64,000 nucleotides of DNA from Thuidium tamariscinum (GCA_947034885.2 OX344752.2:30796386-30860385); one strand, 5' to 3'; numbered from the stretch's first letter, positions 38,586-50,290 are shown. Numbers and translations: made by a program. Notes: generated by a model not told the origin, from the sequence alone.

Positions 38586-40076
38586 CTATTGCTCAAAAAA
38601 ATCACTCTCTTTGGGTTCTGGCCCCATCTTCTGTATATCTACACGTTTAGCGCCTTTAGCTGTAGTACGTAGGTTCCAATGCCGCCATGCACTCTCAAAA
38701 CGGATTTCTGACTGCAATTTTGACGACTCTTGTTGTAAGACAAGAGTTTTCTGTTCGTGCAGTTTAACAAGCTTTAGAAGTGTTGATAACTCTTCTGGTG
38801 TGTTGCCATATTCAGGAGCTATAGCTGAGACATCTAATGTCGAGGCACATTGTATTGCAGCATTGTAGTACTCTCTTTCTTTTGCATCTACTTGCAAATT
38901 GACCCCTCTCCTTTCATTCTGCACCCGCCCACGTTCACGTTCCAAAATCTTCATTTTCTGTTGAAGAACAACACACTCATCCATTGGATACAAACGACCC
39001 TCTGCTTTCTTTTTCCAGTAATTATCTCTGCTTCTCTTCAAAGTAGCAAAGCGCGAGTCGTTTTCCGAGATGCCGTTTTGTAATATCTTCAACTCTTCTC
39101 TCAACCCATGTACCGGAGCTGCATTTGATGAAGTTGATAAACGATAGTTTCGTATTTTTTGGAGAGCTTCAATTTCCCCCTTTGTTTCTTGCAAACCAGA
39201 AATTGCACTTTGTATTTTAGCGAACAATACATCTACATCGTCTTCAAAGTCGCTTCCACTTCCACCGCAGTGACCCACCAAAACATTGTGGTCTACTTCC
39301 ATAGGTTGTACTGCCTATGTACGTTGTGTGCCTTCATTGTGGATATTTTCACCAACTACAAATTCTTCAACCTTCTCTTTTCCCTTGTTGGCAATTTCCA
39401 CTTCCAAGGCCACCTTTCTTTCTTCCATAACATCATCTTCAGTGTCGCTTTGGAAATCATATCCATCATATTCGTGGGTATGCTCATCTGAGCTAGAATT
39501 TGGCGACCACGCAATTTCGGCATTAGAAACGGCCAGCCTTCCCAATTTCACAGGCATTAGTGTGTTCTTGACATCTGCTAATGCAACTTCATTCACAATC
39601 GATGTTTCTTCAGGACGATCTCCGATGGGGTGCCCCTTCAAGGTACTCCAGTCCACGTTCTTCTTGAGTATGCATTCAGCATATACCATTTGGACAAGAT
39701 ACAAAGCGAAATTGTCATTTCGATAAGGCTTAGGCTCATCATACAACCTCGTCCATACAGCTAGACATCTTTGCTTGAAAGCCTCATTGGTGCAATATCC
39801 AAGATTTGCCTTGTTTTGCGCCAAGTGTATCTTGTGACGCCATAGCGGAAACAACTTATCAATGTGGCACCAATCCACGTATTTGTTTACCGTTTCGTAA
39901 CTCCAAGGCTCAGGTTCTGCTCTCCAGCCTAAAAAAGCCTTTATCTTTGGATGCAAAAGCAAAGGCACACGCTTCTTGCGACTTTTTCCACCCCTCTTAC
40001 GACTCTTGTCACGAACCGCCTTCTTCTTCAATGCAAGTGCTAGTTTACTTGGGGCAGGTGGAGGCTGGGCATCCAT
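38586..40076 (-). pseudogene. WCHIDKLF-family protein, one in-frame TAG
   Basis: The gene reads from ATG at 40076 to TAG at 38586. A basic N-terminus is followed by the shared domain: FLGW, EPEPW, WCHIDKLFP at about residues 69-77, NKANLGYC, QRC, LVQMVYAE, VDWSTLKG. Then come an acidic stretch (DTEDD) and a long coiled-coil region. A single TAG at 39317-39315 splits it after ...EGTQRT. Both halves are in the same frame and the downstream half still codes for over 230 residues, including a C-terminal TPEEL...AWRHW region that has a counterpart at the end of the 56480 gene. There is no RING. No frameshift is visible. Function is unknown; the coiled coil suggests an oligomer or scaffold. Confidence 0.75.
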
Positions 40077-40358
40077 AATGATCAATTTGTACGTAGAATG
40101 CTGAACTATGTACTTTCTCTAAACTTCTAAGAGTGTAAGACTAAGCTAGTACTATAAAAGTGTAAAATCCTAGAATCGTTGTACTTCACATTTACAGAAG
40201 TCTTTCCATTACAAAAGATGTACCTTAAACTATTCACATTTACAAAAATGTTTACATTTACAAAAAATCAATCTTCTATAGTACTGGTGATGTAGTGTGG
40301 GTGAACGGAGCAATACGGAAGACCAAAAGTTCAAAACGAACCAAAACTCCTAACTCAT

Positions 40359-40402
40359 GGGCACGCAATCAGCCACGTCTAGGTGGGTGATTCTCAATGC
40401 GC
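40359..40402 (-). promoter_or_regulatory. 44-bp shared promoter block, copy 1
   Basis: On the minus strand it begins GCGCATTG, continues TCACCCACC, and ends with GTGGCTGATTGCGTGCCC. It aligns without gaps with 46200-46243 and 56317-56360. It lies between the last island unit and the ATG, 283 bp upstream of the 40076 start. In all three loci the last repeat unit (ACCCGCA-TCGCC) sits 11-12 bp before it. It is presumably a core promoter or transcribed leader. Confidence 0.75.
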
Positions 40403-40585
40403 TGAGAAGGAGTGGCGACTGCGGGTAAGGCGACTGCGGTATATACCCGCAGTCGCTTAGGGGCGAGTGCGGGTCCACCTGAGAGGCGACCGCGGGTACA
40501 ACCACGAGGGGCGACCGCGGGTCCTGGAAGAGAGGGCGACTTCGGGTCCCAAAAGACTGGCGACCGCGGCTCTGGCCTTCGTGGC
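40403..40585 (-). repeat. GC-rich island 2
   Basis: About eight units of GGCGACYGCGGG on the plus strand, meaning CCCGCRGTCGCC in the direction of the minus-strand gene. One unit contains a palindromic GGTATATACC (about 40438). The island ends abruptly at about 40585, just before a TTAA-family element. Variants such as GACTGCG and GACTTCG are single-base changes of the core. Confidence 0.85.
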
Positions 40586-40603
40586 TTTCTTACTTTTATC
40601 ATA

Positions 40604-42177
40604 CCCCTAAATGCCCAAGGCACCCTAATGTAGTGTCAAAGACACTTTGAAGTTCATGAAAACCTTACCAAAAGTTCATTTTCAATGGTTTATGTTTTTG
40701 GAAGGCTTTTTTCGAAGTCTAGTTTTACCATCAATAATCCAATTTTGAAAATGAATGATTATGATTTTTCTATTCAAAAATTAGTTCAAGGGTATCCATT
40801 GCAATCTTGACTTTCCATAGTATTAAAGACTCCTAGAAATACACTAGATCTTAGTGAAAAACTCACACAAGAAATTCATTTAAAAAAATTATAGAGTACA
40901 TTTTGAGAAGCCATAAATTGATTGTGATTATGCTTGTTAGGCCCCTACACCTAGTATTTTTTTGGTGACCACCTTTTTAGATTTGACATGCAAAAAGAAA
41001 GCTCAAAGATTTTCATAGTTTCTACACCTTCATGATCAAACATTACAATCTTTCAATCCATAAGTGATATACTTGTGTTTTCTTTTTCTATGTGATCTTT
41101 AACATGTCTACTTCAAATTTCTAAAGTTTCAATTAACCCCTAAAGGTTTTTGACTATGTTTCCACCAAAATCTAGAACTGTAATTTCTAATACGAGTGCA
41201 ATTTTTTTGAAAAAAAAGGTTTTTGACATATTCCACCGTGGGCTCTTGTAGTTAGGTGGTTGGAAAAGATACGCAAAAACATTCAGAAATTTCCACCATG
41301 TAGACTGCAAGACATTAACCTTTGAAGTAGCAAAAATCTTTTTTTTAACCCTGCAAAAAAACAAGGATTATGCTCTGCACAAGGTAACATTTGTATGAAA
41401 AAATACTCAAAATGATGGTCACTTTGTGAATTCATTTTAAAATTCAAGTTGGCTATATGTTAAAAAAAATTCAAATCATTTGGAATTGTATAACACATAA
41501 TTATGAAAAAAATAGTTAGTAGAAAGAAGTAGGAAATGCTTGAAAATATTAAATTGTGAACTATTTATTTCAAAAATTAAAAATGTCAATCCCAATTGTT
41601 GAAATATTGTAATAAACAATCTTCACCCAATGTTTTAGTTTTTTTCCAAAAATATTAAAAATTGAATTAAATACAAAACTTCAACTTCTTTGTAGAGTAA
41701 AGATTTTATATTTACCCACAAACTAGCCAAAACTAAAATTCCTCATTACTTTTGACTCATTTATCAAAATGGATCGAATCAAAGCTTTCTACATAGGAAA
41801 AAACATAGTACACTATATTCAAAAAATTTATTTTAGATAAAATTAATTTTCAAGAAGTTTTTTTTGCTGCCTAGGCTGCCCGCATTTCAAGCAAAAAAAC
41901 ATATCATGCCATAACTCTTTAACTGTGTGGTCTAAAGTTATAAAAATTGTTGGGCCTTGAAGCTACTGCTCGGACACATGTTTTGTGAAAATTTTGAAGA
42001 AAAACAAACAAACTCCATTCGTAGTGAGCTACCCGAAATTGCTATTTTGCGAAAAAAACGCAGTTGAAGGCTTTAGGTGTTAAAAGAAAATTTATTCAAA
42101 TTATGAAGAATGTTGTATCTTGTTCCAATTTAGAGCAAATTCTAAGAAGTTCGAAACAAGCTTTAGTCATTGAGGGG
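40604..42177. mobile_element. Family-A TTAA element carrying a nested family-B element
   Basis: The left end is CCCCTAAATGCCCAAGGCAC; the right end is ...CTTTAGTCATTGAGGGG followed by TTAA (42178-42181). The left TTAA is decayed to CATA. It aligns over its length with the solo element 53464-52827 (opposite orientation), apart from the nested insertion 41137-42079. Without the insert it is about 630 bp. No ORF. Confidence 0.75.
41137..42079. mobile_element. Family-B element nested in family A, with clean TTAA duplication
   Basis: TTAA lies at 41133-41136 and 42080-42083. The ends are CCCCTAAAGG and, opposite strand, CACCTAAAGC. The uninterrupted target is seen in the related family-A copy at 52921-52924, where the sequence passes through a single TTAA. 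This is direct evidence for TTAA-specific insertion with a 4-bp duplication, diagnostic of piggyBac-type transposition. It is 943 bp and non-coding, and related inside to 58428-59349. Confidence 0.85.
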
Positions 42178-42181
42178 TTAA

Positions 42182-44346
42182 GCTTGGATGGAAGTCGTTG
42201 TACTTCTCAAGCATACTTATTGAAGTTCTTATATTCAAGGATTACATTTTGTGGTATTAGGGTACATTTTTTAAATTAGAAATGCAAAACTTTGTTAATT
42301 GTTTGACCAACCAAAAATTGCATTCAAATTTGGAATAGAAAAATGAAGTCCTAGAATAAAATAACACCAAACTCCCAAAGAAAAATAGCAACATCCTATT
42401 CAATCCAATTTGAAGAAATTAAGAAAATTTATTTTTTATTCCAATTTGAAAGTTTATCCTAATTTCAATAATTTAGGAAATTTACATCATTGAGTATTTA
42501 ATCACCATTTGAACTTTGGATCTATTAGTATTTAGTATAGTCTATTGAATTTTCTATCATAGAATAACATAAAAATTCATCCCATAATATATGCATATAA
42601 GGAATTATCACATTCTCAGAGTTTCTTTTTTATTTGAAAAAAATTCACAAAAAATTCGAAAATCCTTATGACAAAAAAAATACTTTTGAAAAAATATGTG
42701 TATAATACTTGATACAATTGTAATTGCAATAATTCACTAAACAATGTGAAGAATATTGAAGTTTGATCAAATAGTCATGATAGTATTTGTTCATTTATCC
42801 TGAAATGCCCACTGAACTTAGAAAATTTACTATGATTTATTTTAAAACTAAGTGATAAAAAAGAAAGGGTCTGTTTAGTTTTTTTTAAATTATATCATAT
42901 GCAGGGCTTCTATATGGCCCATCAAATGCTACATATCATTTTTAATATTAATTAGGTTGTAGTGAGGAGAGGTTCCTATCTATCTAAAGGTATTACTAAG
43001 AAATAAATAAAAAAATTGATTAAAGCCCAACCTCCCAACCATGACTTCTTCAGTAAGCTCCAAAAAATAAGTTAAATTCATTTGATCACTCACCCTCCCT
43101 ACACCCCTATTTGAATTTTCAAGTGCATGGTATGGCATTTGGCATTTGATATGGGAGATATGCCAAAGTCTATATACATATCCATCTAGTATAATATGCC
43201 ATATTTGTACCCGAATTTATATTTCTATCATAAGTAATTGTATAATAATGAAAATGGCATTCCATTTCTTTGTATATCCCCTATATGTGTACATAGTAGA
43301 AGAAAGGAATTTTTTTTGAAGAATGGCATGAATACATTGAGAACAAATTAGAGACTTAGATTTCATATATAAGATAGCCTTATTTTTTAAATGTGGATGG
43401 ATTTATAAAAAGCCATAGGAATTTGAATAGACGCTCTTCATAGTTTTTAAAAAGAAATAAAGTCATCTTAAATACAATAATTAAAGTTAAAAGCCTCACA
43501 TCACAAGACATCTTAACTTAGGTCTATACCTTAAATGAAAAAGAGTGATCCCATTAAGGCAATCAACCAATTTATCGGAATTGTCCAAATGTATGGTCTA
43601 TTTAGATCTAAATAAATAGGCAATTTTATGTTCATTTGATGTATTATATGAAGTTGTCTTTTCATAGCTAAACAAAAGGTCTTGATTTAGACAAAAATAT
43701 AAACCTTGGATGACTTTTCAAAACCAAGCAATTGCAAAAATGCTCAATGCAAAATTGGAGAGAGAAAATTAGCCAATCAATAACCACTTTATAAAAAACA
43801 ATATCCTTGATTAGTAAGCAGCAAGAGGCCAATAGTGATTAGTTGAAGTATATAGTGAATGGGCATAGCCAAGTGAAAATTATGTTTTTCCAATATACGT
43901 CACTGAATTGCAAGGCTTTGAAATCACTCTTTCATTGATCCCATCCTTATCAAAATTCACGCATATATTATAAATTATTTATAATTGCACTTGGCAAAAA
44001 TTGAGAAATTCATCTTCTGTGAAAGTTTGAGATATGGTCTCAAAAATCTTTCTGTCTACGGAAAAAAAGAACTTCTAATCTTTTATGTATGGTATCTCAA
44101 AATTTACATTGTCAAAATCTAAAAATATTGGAAAGACTAGTAGACTAATTTAGTAATGATGATGGTAGGATTTCTCAATTGATTCTGCAAAAAATTTAAT
44201 ATAATTTCAATTTTAATATGGCAATTTGGAGGTAGTTTTGGAAAAAGGACCCTTTAGACATTTAGGATTTAAAGATTCGCCTTGTTAGGATAAAATATAA
44301 AAGTCTATGATTATACCACCAATTGTCAAAATCCTTTTTAAACATT
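42182..44346. other. Gene-free AT-rich stretch
   Basis: No credible ORF or bounded repeat was seen. The region just before 44347 contains 'ataaaatataaaag' (44290-44303), TATA-like, but this is expected by chance in such DNA. Confidence 0.45.
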
Positions 44347-45054
44347 ATGTTTCATTTCCCTACTACTCAAGAGAAAAAAAAATTGATGATTTTTTGTTTT
44401 CGAAGTCAAAAAAATAAAAAGCCAGAAAAGCCAGCTCAATCCATTGCTTCAGTCCGTCTAGCCTTGTTCCATATAGATGGCGACGGTCCTATTGCCACGC
44501 GAGATTTTTCCGAGGGTTGTGTGAGATTGCCGAGGAAAGTCACGAAGAACCCCACAAGGCCACAACCAGCGGGAACTCTTGAGGGAGAGGCAACTTCAGA
44601 CCCTAATGGAGCGGGAGCTTATAAGGTAGATGGAGAACTACCAAGAGATTTTGACCAGGTCAGTGTCAGGGATCAATTTTTGCAGTGGCGTACTCTGTAC
44701 TCCCGGATCTTACAGCATTATCAAAAACTCGAGAAGAGGGGTCAGTTGCTTGGTAATCGACCTGACTTGCAGGCAATGAAGCAGATGAATGAAGAAGGAA
44801 AATCTAATGAGTTTCAAAAGTTTGGTCACGTTCCCGGAATTGTAGTCGGTGATCAATTTGAATTTTGGTCTGAAATGTTTGCCGTTGGGTGGCACCGGCA
44901 AGTGCAAGGAGGGATTGCATGGGTTGAAGATCTAGGGGAGAAGGTGGCTTGCAGCGTGGTGATCTCAGGTGGTTACCGAGATGATGATGACCATGGGGAG
45001 ACAGTCAAATACACTGGCCATGAAACCAAGAAATCAAAAATCAATAAATCATAG
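44347..45054 (+). pseudogene. Truncated SUVH-type gene fragment with SRA/YDG domain
   Basis: The frame opens at ATG 44347; the part resembling a known family begins after 44421. The middle (VRDQFLQWRTLY...LEKRG...DLQAMKQMNEEG) matches the helical stretch before the SRA domain of plant SUVH proteins. It is followed by the SRA/YDG signature GHVPGIVVGDQFEFW, VGWHRQ..GGI, and ISGGYRDDDDHGE.VKYTG. SRA domains bind methylated cytosine and, in SUVH histone H3K9 methyltransferases, recruit silencing. Here the domain stops half-way: after YTGHE the frame runs into basic residues and a TAG, with no second SRA half, pre-SET or SET. No splice donor suits continuation. It is probably a captured or duplicated fragment, although a short SRA protein cannot be excluded. 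Confidence 0.7.
44401..44420. repeat. 20-bp direct repeat, left copy
   Basis: CGAAGTCAAAAAAATAAAAA. It matches 45730-45749 with one mismatch and brackets the SRA fragment and the convergent ORF. Possible long target-site duplication or repair microhomology. Confidence 0.6.
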
Positions 45055-45175
45055 TGACGTTTCCAACATGCGCATGAAAACTTGTATTACTTTCAAAGGT
45101 TCAAACAAACCATTTCCATTACAAGCTCCATGTACCATGAATATCTAAACACCTAAGTCTACATTCCTTTAATTT

Positions 45176-45661
45176 CTAAGGCTTGTAATCAACGTCTCCT
45201 CTCACCTCAGCTCCACTACTATGACCTCTTGAATCCCATTCCGAGTCTTCTTCATTACTTGTGCTGTCCATACTATCGGATGAAGACTGTAGAGCTCGCT
45301 CTTTTCTTCCGGATATTTGCTTTGATGCAAGCGATCTCTTGCGTCTACCCTTCTTTTTCTCTTTCACCATGTCTCTACCTCCTAGTGTAGACTTCCCAAT
45401 TCCTTGTTCAAGACCATTAACCGGTTTCACTTTGCTTTGTGAGAAAGGTTCACATACATCAAGGGGGGTTCGACCTAGACTTTGCCGCTTCGATGGTGAT
45501 CTTGCAAAGGCCTCCAGTATTCTTTTATTTCTAGCTTTCTTGGACTCTTTCATTGCTGGTTGTCTTGCTTTTGATCCGTTTGGAATGATGATCTCATTTG
45601 CGACCAAAAAAAGAGATCGATCCAATGACTTCACCGAACGTAGACCAAACATGGACTCCAA
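45176..45661 (-). CDS. Lys/Arg/Ser-rich hypothetical protein, convergent to the SRA fragment
   Basis: The open frame ends at 45176, 120 bp from the stop of the SRA fragment. The ATG at 45661 is the first in frame, but the frame stays open upstream to about 45750, so an earlier exon may exist. The product is very basic with clusters such as KEKKKGRRKR (nuclear-localisation-like) and a Ser/Asp/Glu-rich C-terminus. Codon pattern and length suggest real coding origin, since the opposite strand is also open but gives a less protein-like sequence. No family recognised; a nuclear or chromatin role is only a guess. It may be a fragment like its neighbour. Confidence 0.4.
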   Translation of the reverse strand: MESMFGLRSVKSLDRSLFLVANEIIIPNGSKARQPAMKESKKARNKRILEAFARSPSKRQSLGRTPLDVCEPFSQSKVKPVNGLEQGIGKSTLGGRDMVKEKKKGRRKRSLASKQISGRKERALQSSSDSMDSTSNEEDSEWDSRGHSSGAEVRGDVDYKP

Positions 45662-45729
45662 CGTTTCATCTTCTTGTGGATCCTTATTTCCGTTGCGTAA
45701 ACTACCGAGACCACCTAAACTTGCATTGC

Positions 45730-45749
45730 CGAAGTCAGAAAAATAAAAA
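45730..45749. repeat. 20-bp direct repeat, right copy
   Basis: CGAAGTCAGAAAAATAAAAA, the partner of 44401-44420. The block between is 1309 bp and less AT-rich than the outside flanks. Confidence 0.6.
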
Positions 45750-45924
45750 ATTCATTTCTTAAACTAAAATATCCTATTTAAAAAGATTTGTGATTCAAAA
45801 GTATTTTGGTTTTTTCGAATAAAATTTTTAAATAAAATTTTATAATGCAAAAGAAAACAAAAGATTAGTTTCTAATCTATTTGACAATTCCTAACTCTTT
45901 TTTTCTATGACCTAGTGAAGCCCA

Positions 45925-46199
45925 GACGCGGTCGCCCCAAGAGACGCGGTCGCCCCCAGAGGCGCGGTCGGCCCCGAAGAGGCGCGGTCGGTCCCCCAGA
46001 GGCGCGGTCGCCCCCCCCTATCCGCGGTCGCCCTCCACCTACCCGATGTCGCCCCTCCACAGAGCCGCGGTTGCCCTAAACCTACCCGCAGTCGCCTCCA
46101 TGCCGACCCGCAGTCGCCCCTCTCGATCCGTGGTCGCCTCGCACCCGCTGTCCAATACTTAAGCGTTCTCCATTACCCGCAGTCGCCACTCTTGGCCAT
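45925..46199 (+). repeat. GC-rich island 3
   Basis: A run of units of the form RGACGCGGTCGCCCC and ACCCGCAGTCGCC, all in the sense of the downstream kinase gene. Early units have the intact core (CGCGGTCGCC); later ones show CGCAGTCGCC and TGGTCGCC, single transition changes. The last unit (ACCCGCAGTCGCC, about 46175) stands 12 bp before the 44-bp shared block. Confidence 0.85.
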
Positions 46200-46243
46200 G
46201 CGCACTGTCTTTCACCCACCTCTGAGTGGCTGAATGCGTGCCC
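46200..46243 (+). promoter_or_regulatory. 44-bp shared promoter block, copy 2
   Basis: It begins GCGCACTG, continues TCACCCACC, and ends with GTGGCTGAATGCGTGCCC. It is identical in spacing to the blocks of two WCHIDKLF-family genes although the gene here is a kinase. It lies 91 bp upstream of the ATG at 46334. Confidence 0.75.
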
Positions 46244-46333
46244 GTTGGTCCAGGTTTATTTTCTTGGGGGCGGACTTTTTGCATTTTTCTCCTACGAAAT
46301 TAGAAGTTGGTGTTATTTCTTTGAAGGAGCACC

Positions 46334-47914
46334 ATGTCCAATCCACGTGAAGGCACTAGCACGAGGCGGATGTCAATTTGGGATCTAGATGATCCTAAGC
46401 ATTTTGAAGTCCCTATAGCTACAGGCGTGACAATTGGGAGTGCAACCGAAACCAAGCCAAAGAAGCCTAGGACAGCTAATGAGAAGGACCCGACGTACCC
46501 ACCTCCAAGTTATACAAAGTTTGCATATGAGGTGTCCTTACAATGGTATGCAAGAAAAAGTGTGCAATTTCTGGAGGCAAGCTATTTCAGAGATCCCTCG
46601 ACAGGTGCTCTAAAATTGGTGGATGATTTGGAGGCTAGGATTTTAAGCAAGTGCTATGAATCTGATGATTTCAAAGACGTGGATTTGACATACAATTCAA
46701 GCCTTCAACGTTGGCTTACCGACACTGTTCAGTCTATAATTTTTAATACCAAGAGATTGATGACTGATCTTCGACCACAAGTGGCAAGGCAACCACTAGA
46801 TGATGAAGCAAAGTAGTTTCGTGAGAAGATGGAATGGTGGCAAACAACTGTGAAGAAATTATCAAAGTCTGGATCAAGGGGTTTCAAGTGGAAAAACGAT
46901 GCTGTGAAGGCTGCATTTGCAAAAGATGGTGGACTATGTATTACTTGGATACCACCTTCAGCAAAGGTGGAGCCCCTTAGTGGATTCTGTCGTAAAGGTG
47001 GGCATGGCAAGGTGCGCAAAGTGCGTATTTTAGGGTTGGATACGTTCCCTGAATATATCACTTTAGCTAGGAAAATGCCAAAAACCAAGAACTTGCACGA
47101 TGCAAGGGTGGAACGATCCGTAGAAGCCTTGGTATGTCCCCTAAATCATGCTGGCATAATAAAGTTTTGTGCTATGAATTCGAAAACCATGGAGTCGTAT
47201 ACTCTATGGTGGAATGGAGGTCATTTGGGTGAATTGCTCGATTTGAACAAGAAGGTGTCACCAATCGTGGAATGGCACAAGGTGAATCAGATCAGACAAT
47301 TGCCTGAGGAGAAACAAAAAGAAGTCAGCCTTTTTCGAAGGCACAAGGCCAAATTAGCATGGGCTCTTGTGTACGTGACTCATCTTATGCATCAGTCATT
47401 GGTGTTGCACAACGACTTGTCTCCAAGGAATATATTGTTGCATTTTCCTGATTATTCCAATGAGATCATCAACATCGGTATTTGTGATTGGGGAATTGCA
47501 AGTCATATGGATGAGAAAGCCCCATCACACTATGGATACCGTACCAATGAAGAGATGGAGAGACAACAACTAGGGCGTTGGTGGGTGGCTCCAGAGTTGT
47601 TCTACACATTTGGGCCACAAAATTCCAATACAAGCCTATCCATTATGCAAGCAACGCATCGATATACCGTGCAATCGGATTCATATTCTATTGGAAAATT
47701 GGCAAAAAGCATGAAGATTGAGTGGACTGGCGACTTTGATGAAGACATCTTCAAAAATCGAGATGCATGTAGGTACTTTGCCTTGAAGTTGGATCAATTG
47801 ACTAGAAAAGATCCAAAGGACAGACCAACGTGTACGGAGGTCGTAAGTTTGCTCATGGGGCCTCCATGGTGCATGAAACCCCCCGAATTAGTTTTCCGTG
47901 ACTCACCTCTGTAG
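46334..47914 (+). pseudogene. Protein kinase with N-terminal extension, one in-frame TAG
   Basis: The gene starts at ATG 46334 (context ACCATGT) and ends with tandem TAG TAG at 47912. An N-terminal extension of about 200 residues is unrecognised. The kinase domain follows: glycine loop GKGGHGKV-like (about 221-226), LARKM with the probable ATP lysine (about 247), catalytic loop HNDLSPRNILL (HND instead of HRD, with Asp and Asn kept, about 359-366), ICDWGIAS (DWG instead of DFG, about 385), and WWVAPE (about 399). These changes keep the catalytic residues, so the fold was probably active. TAG at 46814-46816 interrupts before the kinase domain after ...DDEAK; the frame then continues undamaged for over 360 codons. 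An internal ATG at 46829 could start a kinase-only product. Substrates are unknown. Confidence 0.8.
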
Positions 47915-48545
47915 TAGTGAGTGTATGAGGGAGTATGATTTAGTAGAGAGTATTTTAGTACAAGGAAGCTAATGGCCACATTGTGTGCCTTTCATTTTGT
48001 AATAGGATTTATGTGTATATAAAAATATTTTATATTATGAACAATGTGTTCACACTACTAAATCAAACATATTGAAAGTTGAATGAAAAAATATTTGATT
48101 ACTTGGATGAATTTCCAAATGTTTGAAATTCATATGTAATTTGAGTTATTGAGTATTAGACATGCGGGCTATCAAATTATTTTATGGTGAGAATTAACCA
48201 AGTAAAATTTGTAGTTTAAGATAGTAAATGATGTAGCATTGATTGCATTTGTCATTTACGATTTGATACAAAAATTTGAAAATCAAATCATCGAAGTCAA
48301 ATCTTTCTCTGAAATAATGAATATACTTTTGTGTCCACTGAATTATTCAAACAATTGATTTTCTGTGCCACATTTTCGTAGACAATATCAATTTTGATTT
48401 CTCTTAAGAGACTTCTAAACAAAAAATTTCACCTCACACAACTATTTCACTTTCTAATGTTCATTGAATTATGGAAGAAATCCTCTTCTTCCAATGTACT
48501 AGTAGGTCGTGGAAGTCTCTTATAAGTCTTTAATCAATAAATTAC
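47915..48545. other. 3' flank of the kinase gene
   Basis: AT-rich with no ORF. It probably contains the 3' untranslated region. Confidence 0.35.
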
Positions 48546-49200
48546 TAAATGCCCAAGGCACCTAACTTTGGTGTTTGCATAATTTTGAAGTTAAATTAAA
48601 ACTAACAAAGTTGTTATTTTTAGTGGTTCTTATTTTTTGGAAAGTCTTCTAAGAAGTCTTATTTTAATGTCAACAATCCAATTTAGAAAATGATTGACAG
48701 TGATTTTTCTATTCAAGATTTTGTGCAAGGTTAATCAACTACCCATTACATTCTTCACTTTACGTAGTATTGAGAGTTTTTGAAAATGAGCCTCAAATAC
48801 GCTTATATGCTCAATTTAGGAGAAAAATGCACGTTCAAAATTCATTTAAATAAATTGTAGATTAGATTTTGAAAAGGCATAAATTGATTGGAATCATGCA
48901 GGTTAAGCCCTTTAACCTCGTATTTCTTTGGTCACCAACTTTTCAAATTTTACTTGTGAAAACAGAATATAAAGACTTCACATCACTTTTTATTTATGTC
49001 TTGTTGAAAAATGTACTTGAATTACAAACTTCAATTGTATAGGAATTTATAGACTTCAATAAGGCTACTAATTTTAAATTAGAAGTATATTTGAGTCATT
49101 TTCATCTAATATTATTTCATCCTTGGTAGATGACTTTTTTCAATTTTTGCTTTAAACAAATGTTAGAATGGTATACATGCATAGACCCTTATAACCCTTT
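48546..49200. mobile_element. Degenerate family-A TTAA element
   Basis: The left part reads CTAAATGCCCAAGGCACC, and the interior (48600-48960) aligns with the family-A copies at 40604 and 53464, for example 'tttttctattcaag' and the block 'aattgattggaatcatgcaggtt'. The terminal bases have decayed and the right end is unclear, so the end coordinate is approximate. Confidence 0.5.
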
Positions 49201-50290
49201 AGGGAACAACTTTTATTTTATTTTTTGGATGCTGCATCTCCAATTGTGGTGTGATGTTTTCAAATTTTGTTGAATTAAAATAAGAATAGGGTCATAGGGA
49301 GATTCATAGAAAGATTGTTAATATTAAAATGATTTTTTTCCAAATTACCAGTCCATTGATTCCAACAAACAAGAGCGGCTCTAAAGTTTGTTGCAAAGAA
49401 GTGTAAGTAATGAACAACAAATACATGCAATGATTTAATATTTGTAAGACTATTCAATCTCAAGGGCTACAGTGAGTGGAAGAAGTAGCTATATATGTAT
49501 GAACAAATGTAGGATGCCAAATAATCATTTTGATAAAAATTACAATTTGATTTTAAAATTTTATATACTACAATATATAGAAAATGATATAGGGTGTTTT
49601 TAAATATTGTAGGGTACAAATTAAAGGTGTGCATTAGAAAAAAATTGACTTGGATCTTGGGGTATCTCCTTTAATATTCCATTATTGAACCAAAACTCTT
49701 AATTAGTGTTGTTATTTTGTGAGTTGGTCTGGTGGTCGCATCATCAATTAGTCTCGTCGTTAATTACCACGTCACTAATTTGTAGATATTAGATAGGTTG
49801 TACTAGGAATGTAATACTAGTCTACCAATCCCATTCCATCTTTCCTTACAGTGAATGTGTTAATAGTCTCAAAAGTTTCATGTCATGTTTGCAATTAGTG
49901 TATTTAGAAGAGGAATGTGTATTTAGAAGAGGAATTTCTTAAATAAAAATTTTCTATATATACTTAAAGTATCCGATTCGGTGTATGTTTAAGGAGAATC
50001 TAATTAGGTGTATGTTTAAAAAGGATCTTATATTCTGTAAAAATTGGAATTGACAAAACGAGATATTATAAGAGGATCAATTTTATACAAGCTAATGAGC
50101 ACAAGTGCGATACTAATTATATCAATTGCACTTCATCACAATAGATTATTTTCATCTGGCTTAGTGGTTTGAATATGTTCGAATCTTTAATTTTTTAAAT
50201 GGATTAGTTGATATCATGTAATACCACATTTTATTTGGCAATATTCAAACTGAATTCAAAACATTAACTTATATAGATTTGGTACAAGGA
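49201..50290. other. Gene-free AT-rich stretch
   Basis: Nothing recognisable, apart from a short near-duplication around 49905-49935 (GTGTATTTAGAAGAGGAAT twice) and another around 49980-50010 (ATTCGGTGTATGTTTAA and a variant). Confidence 0.4.

Noticed and set aside
45261..45746. Plus-strand ORF overlapping the minus-strand ORF 45176-45661
   Set aside because: The minus-strand product has coherent basic and acidic clusters like a real protein. The plus-strand one is its complement, rich in Phe, Leu and Ser.
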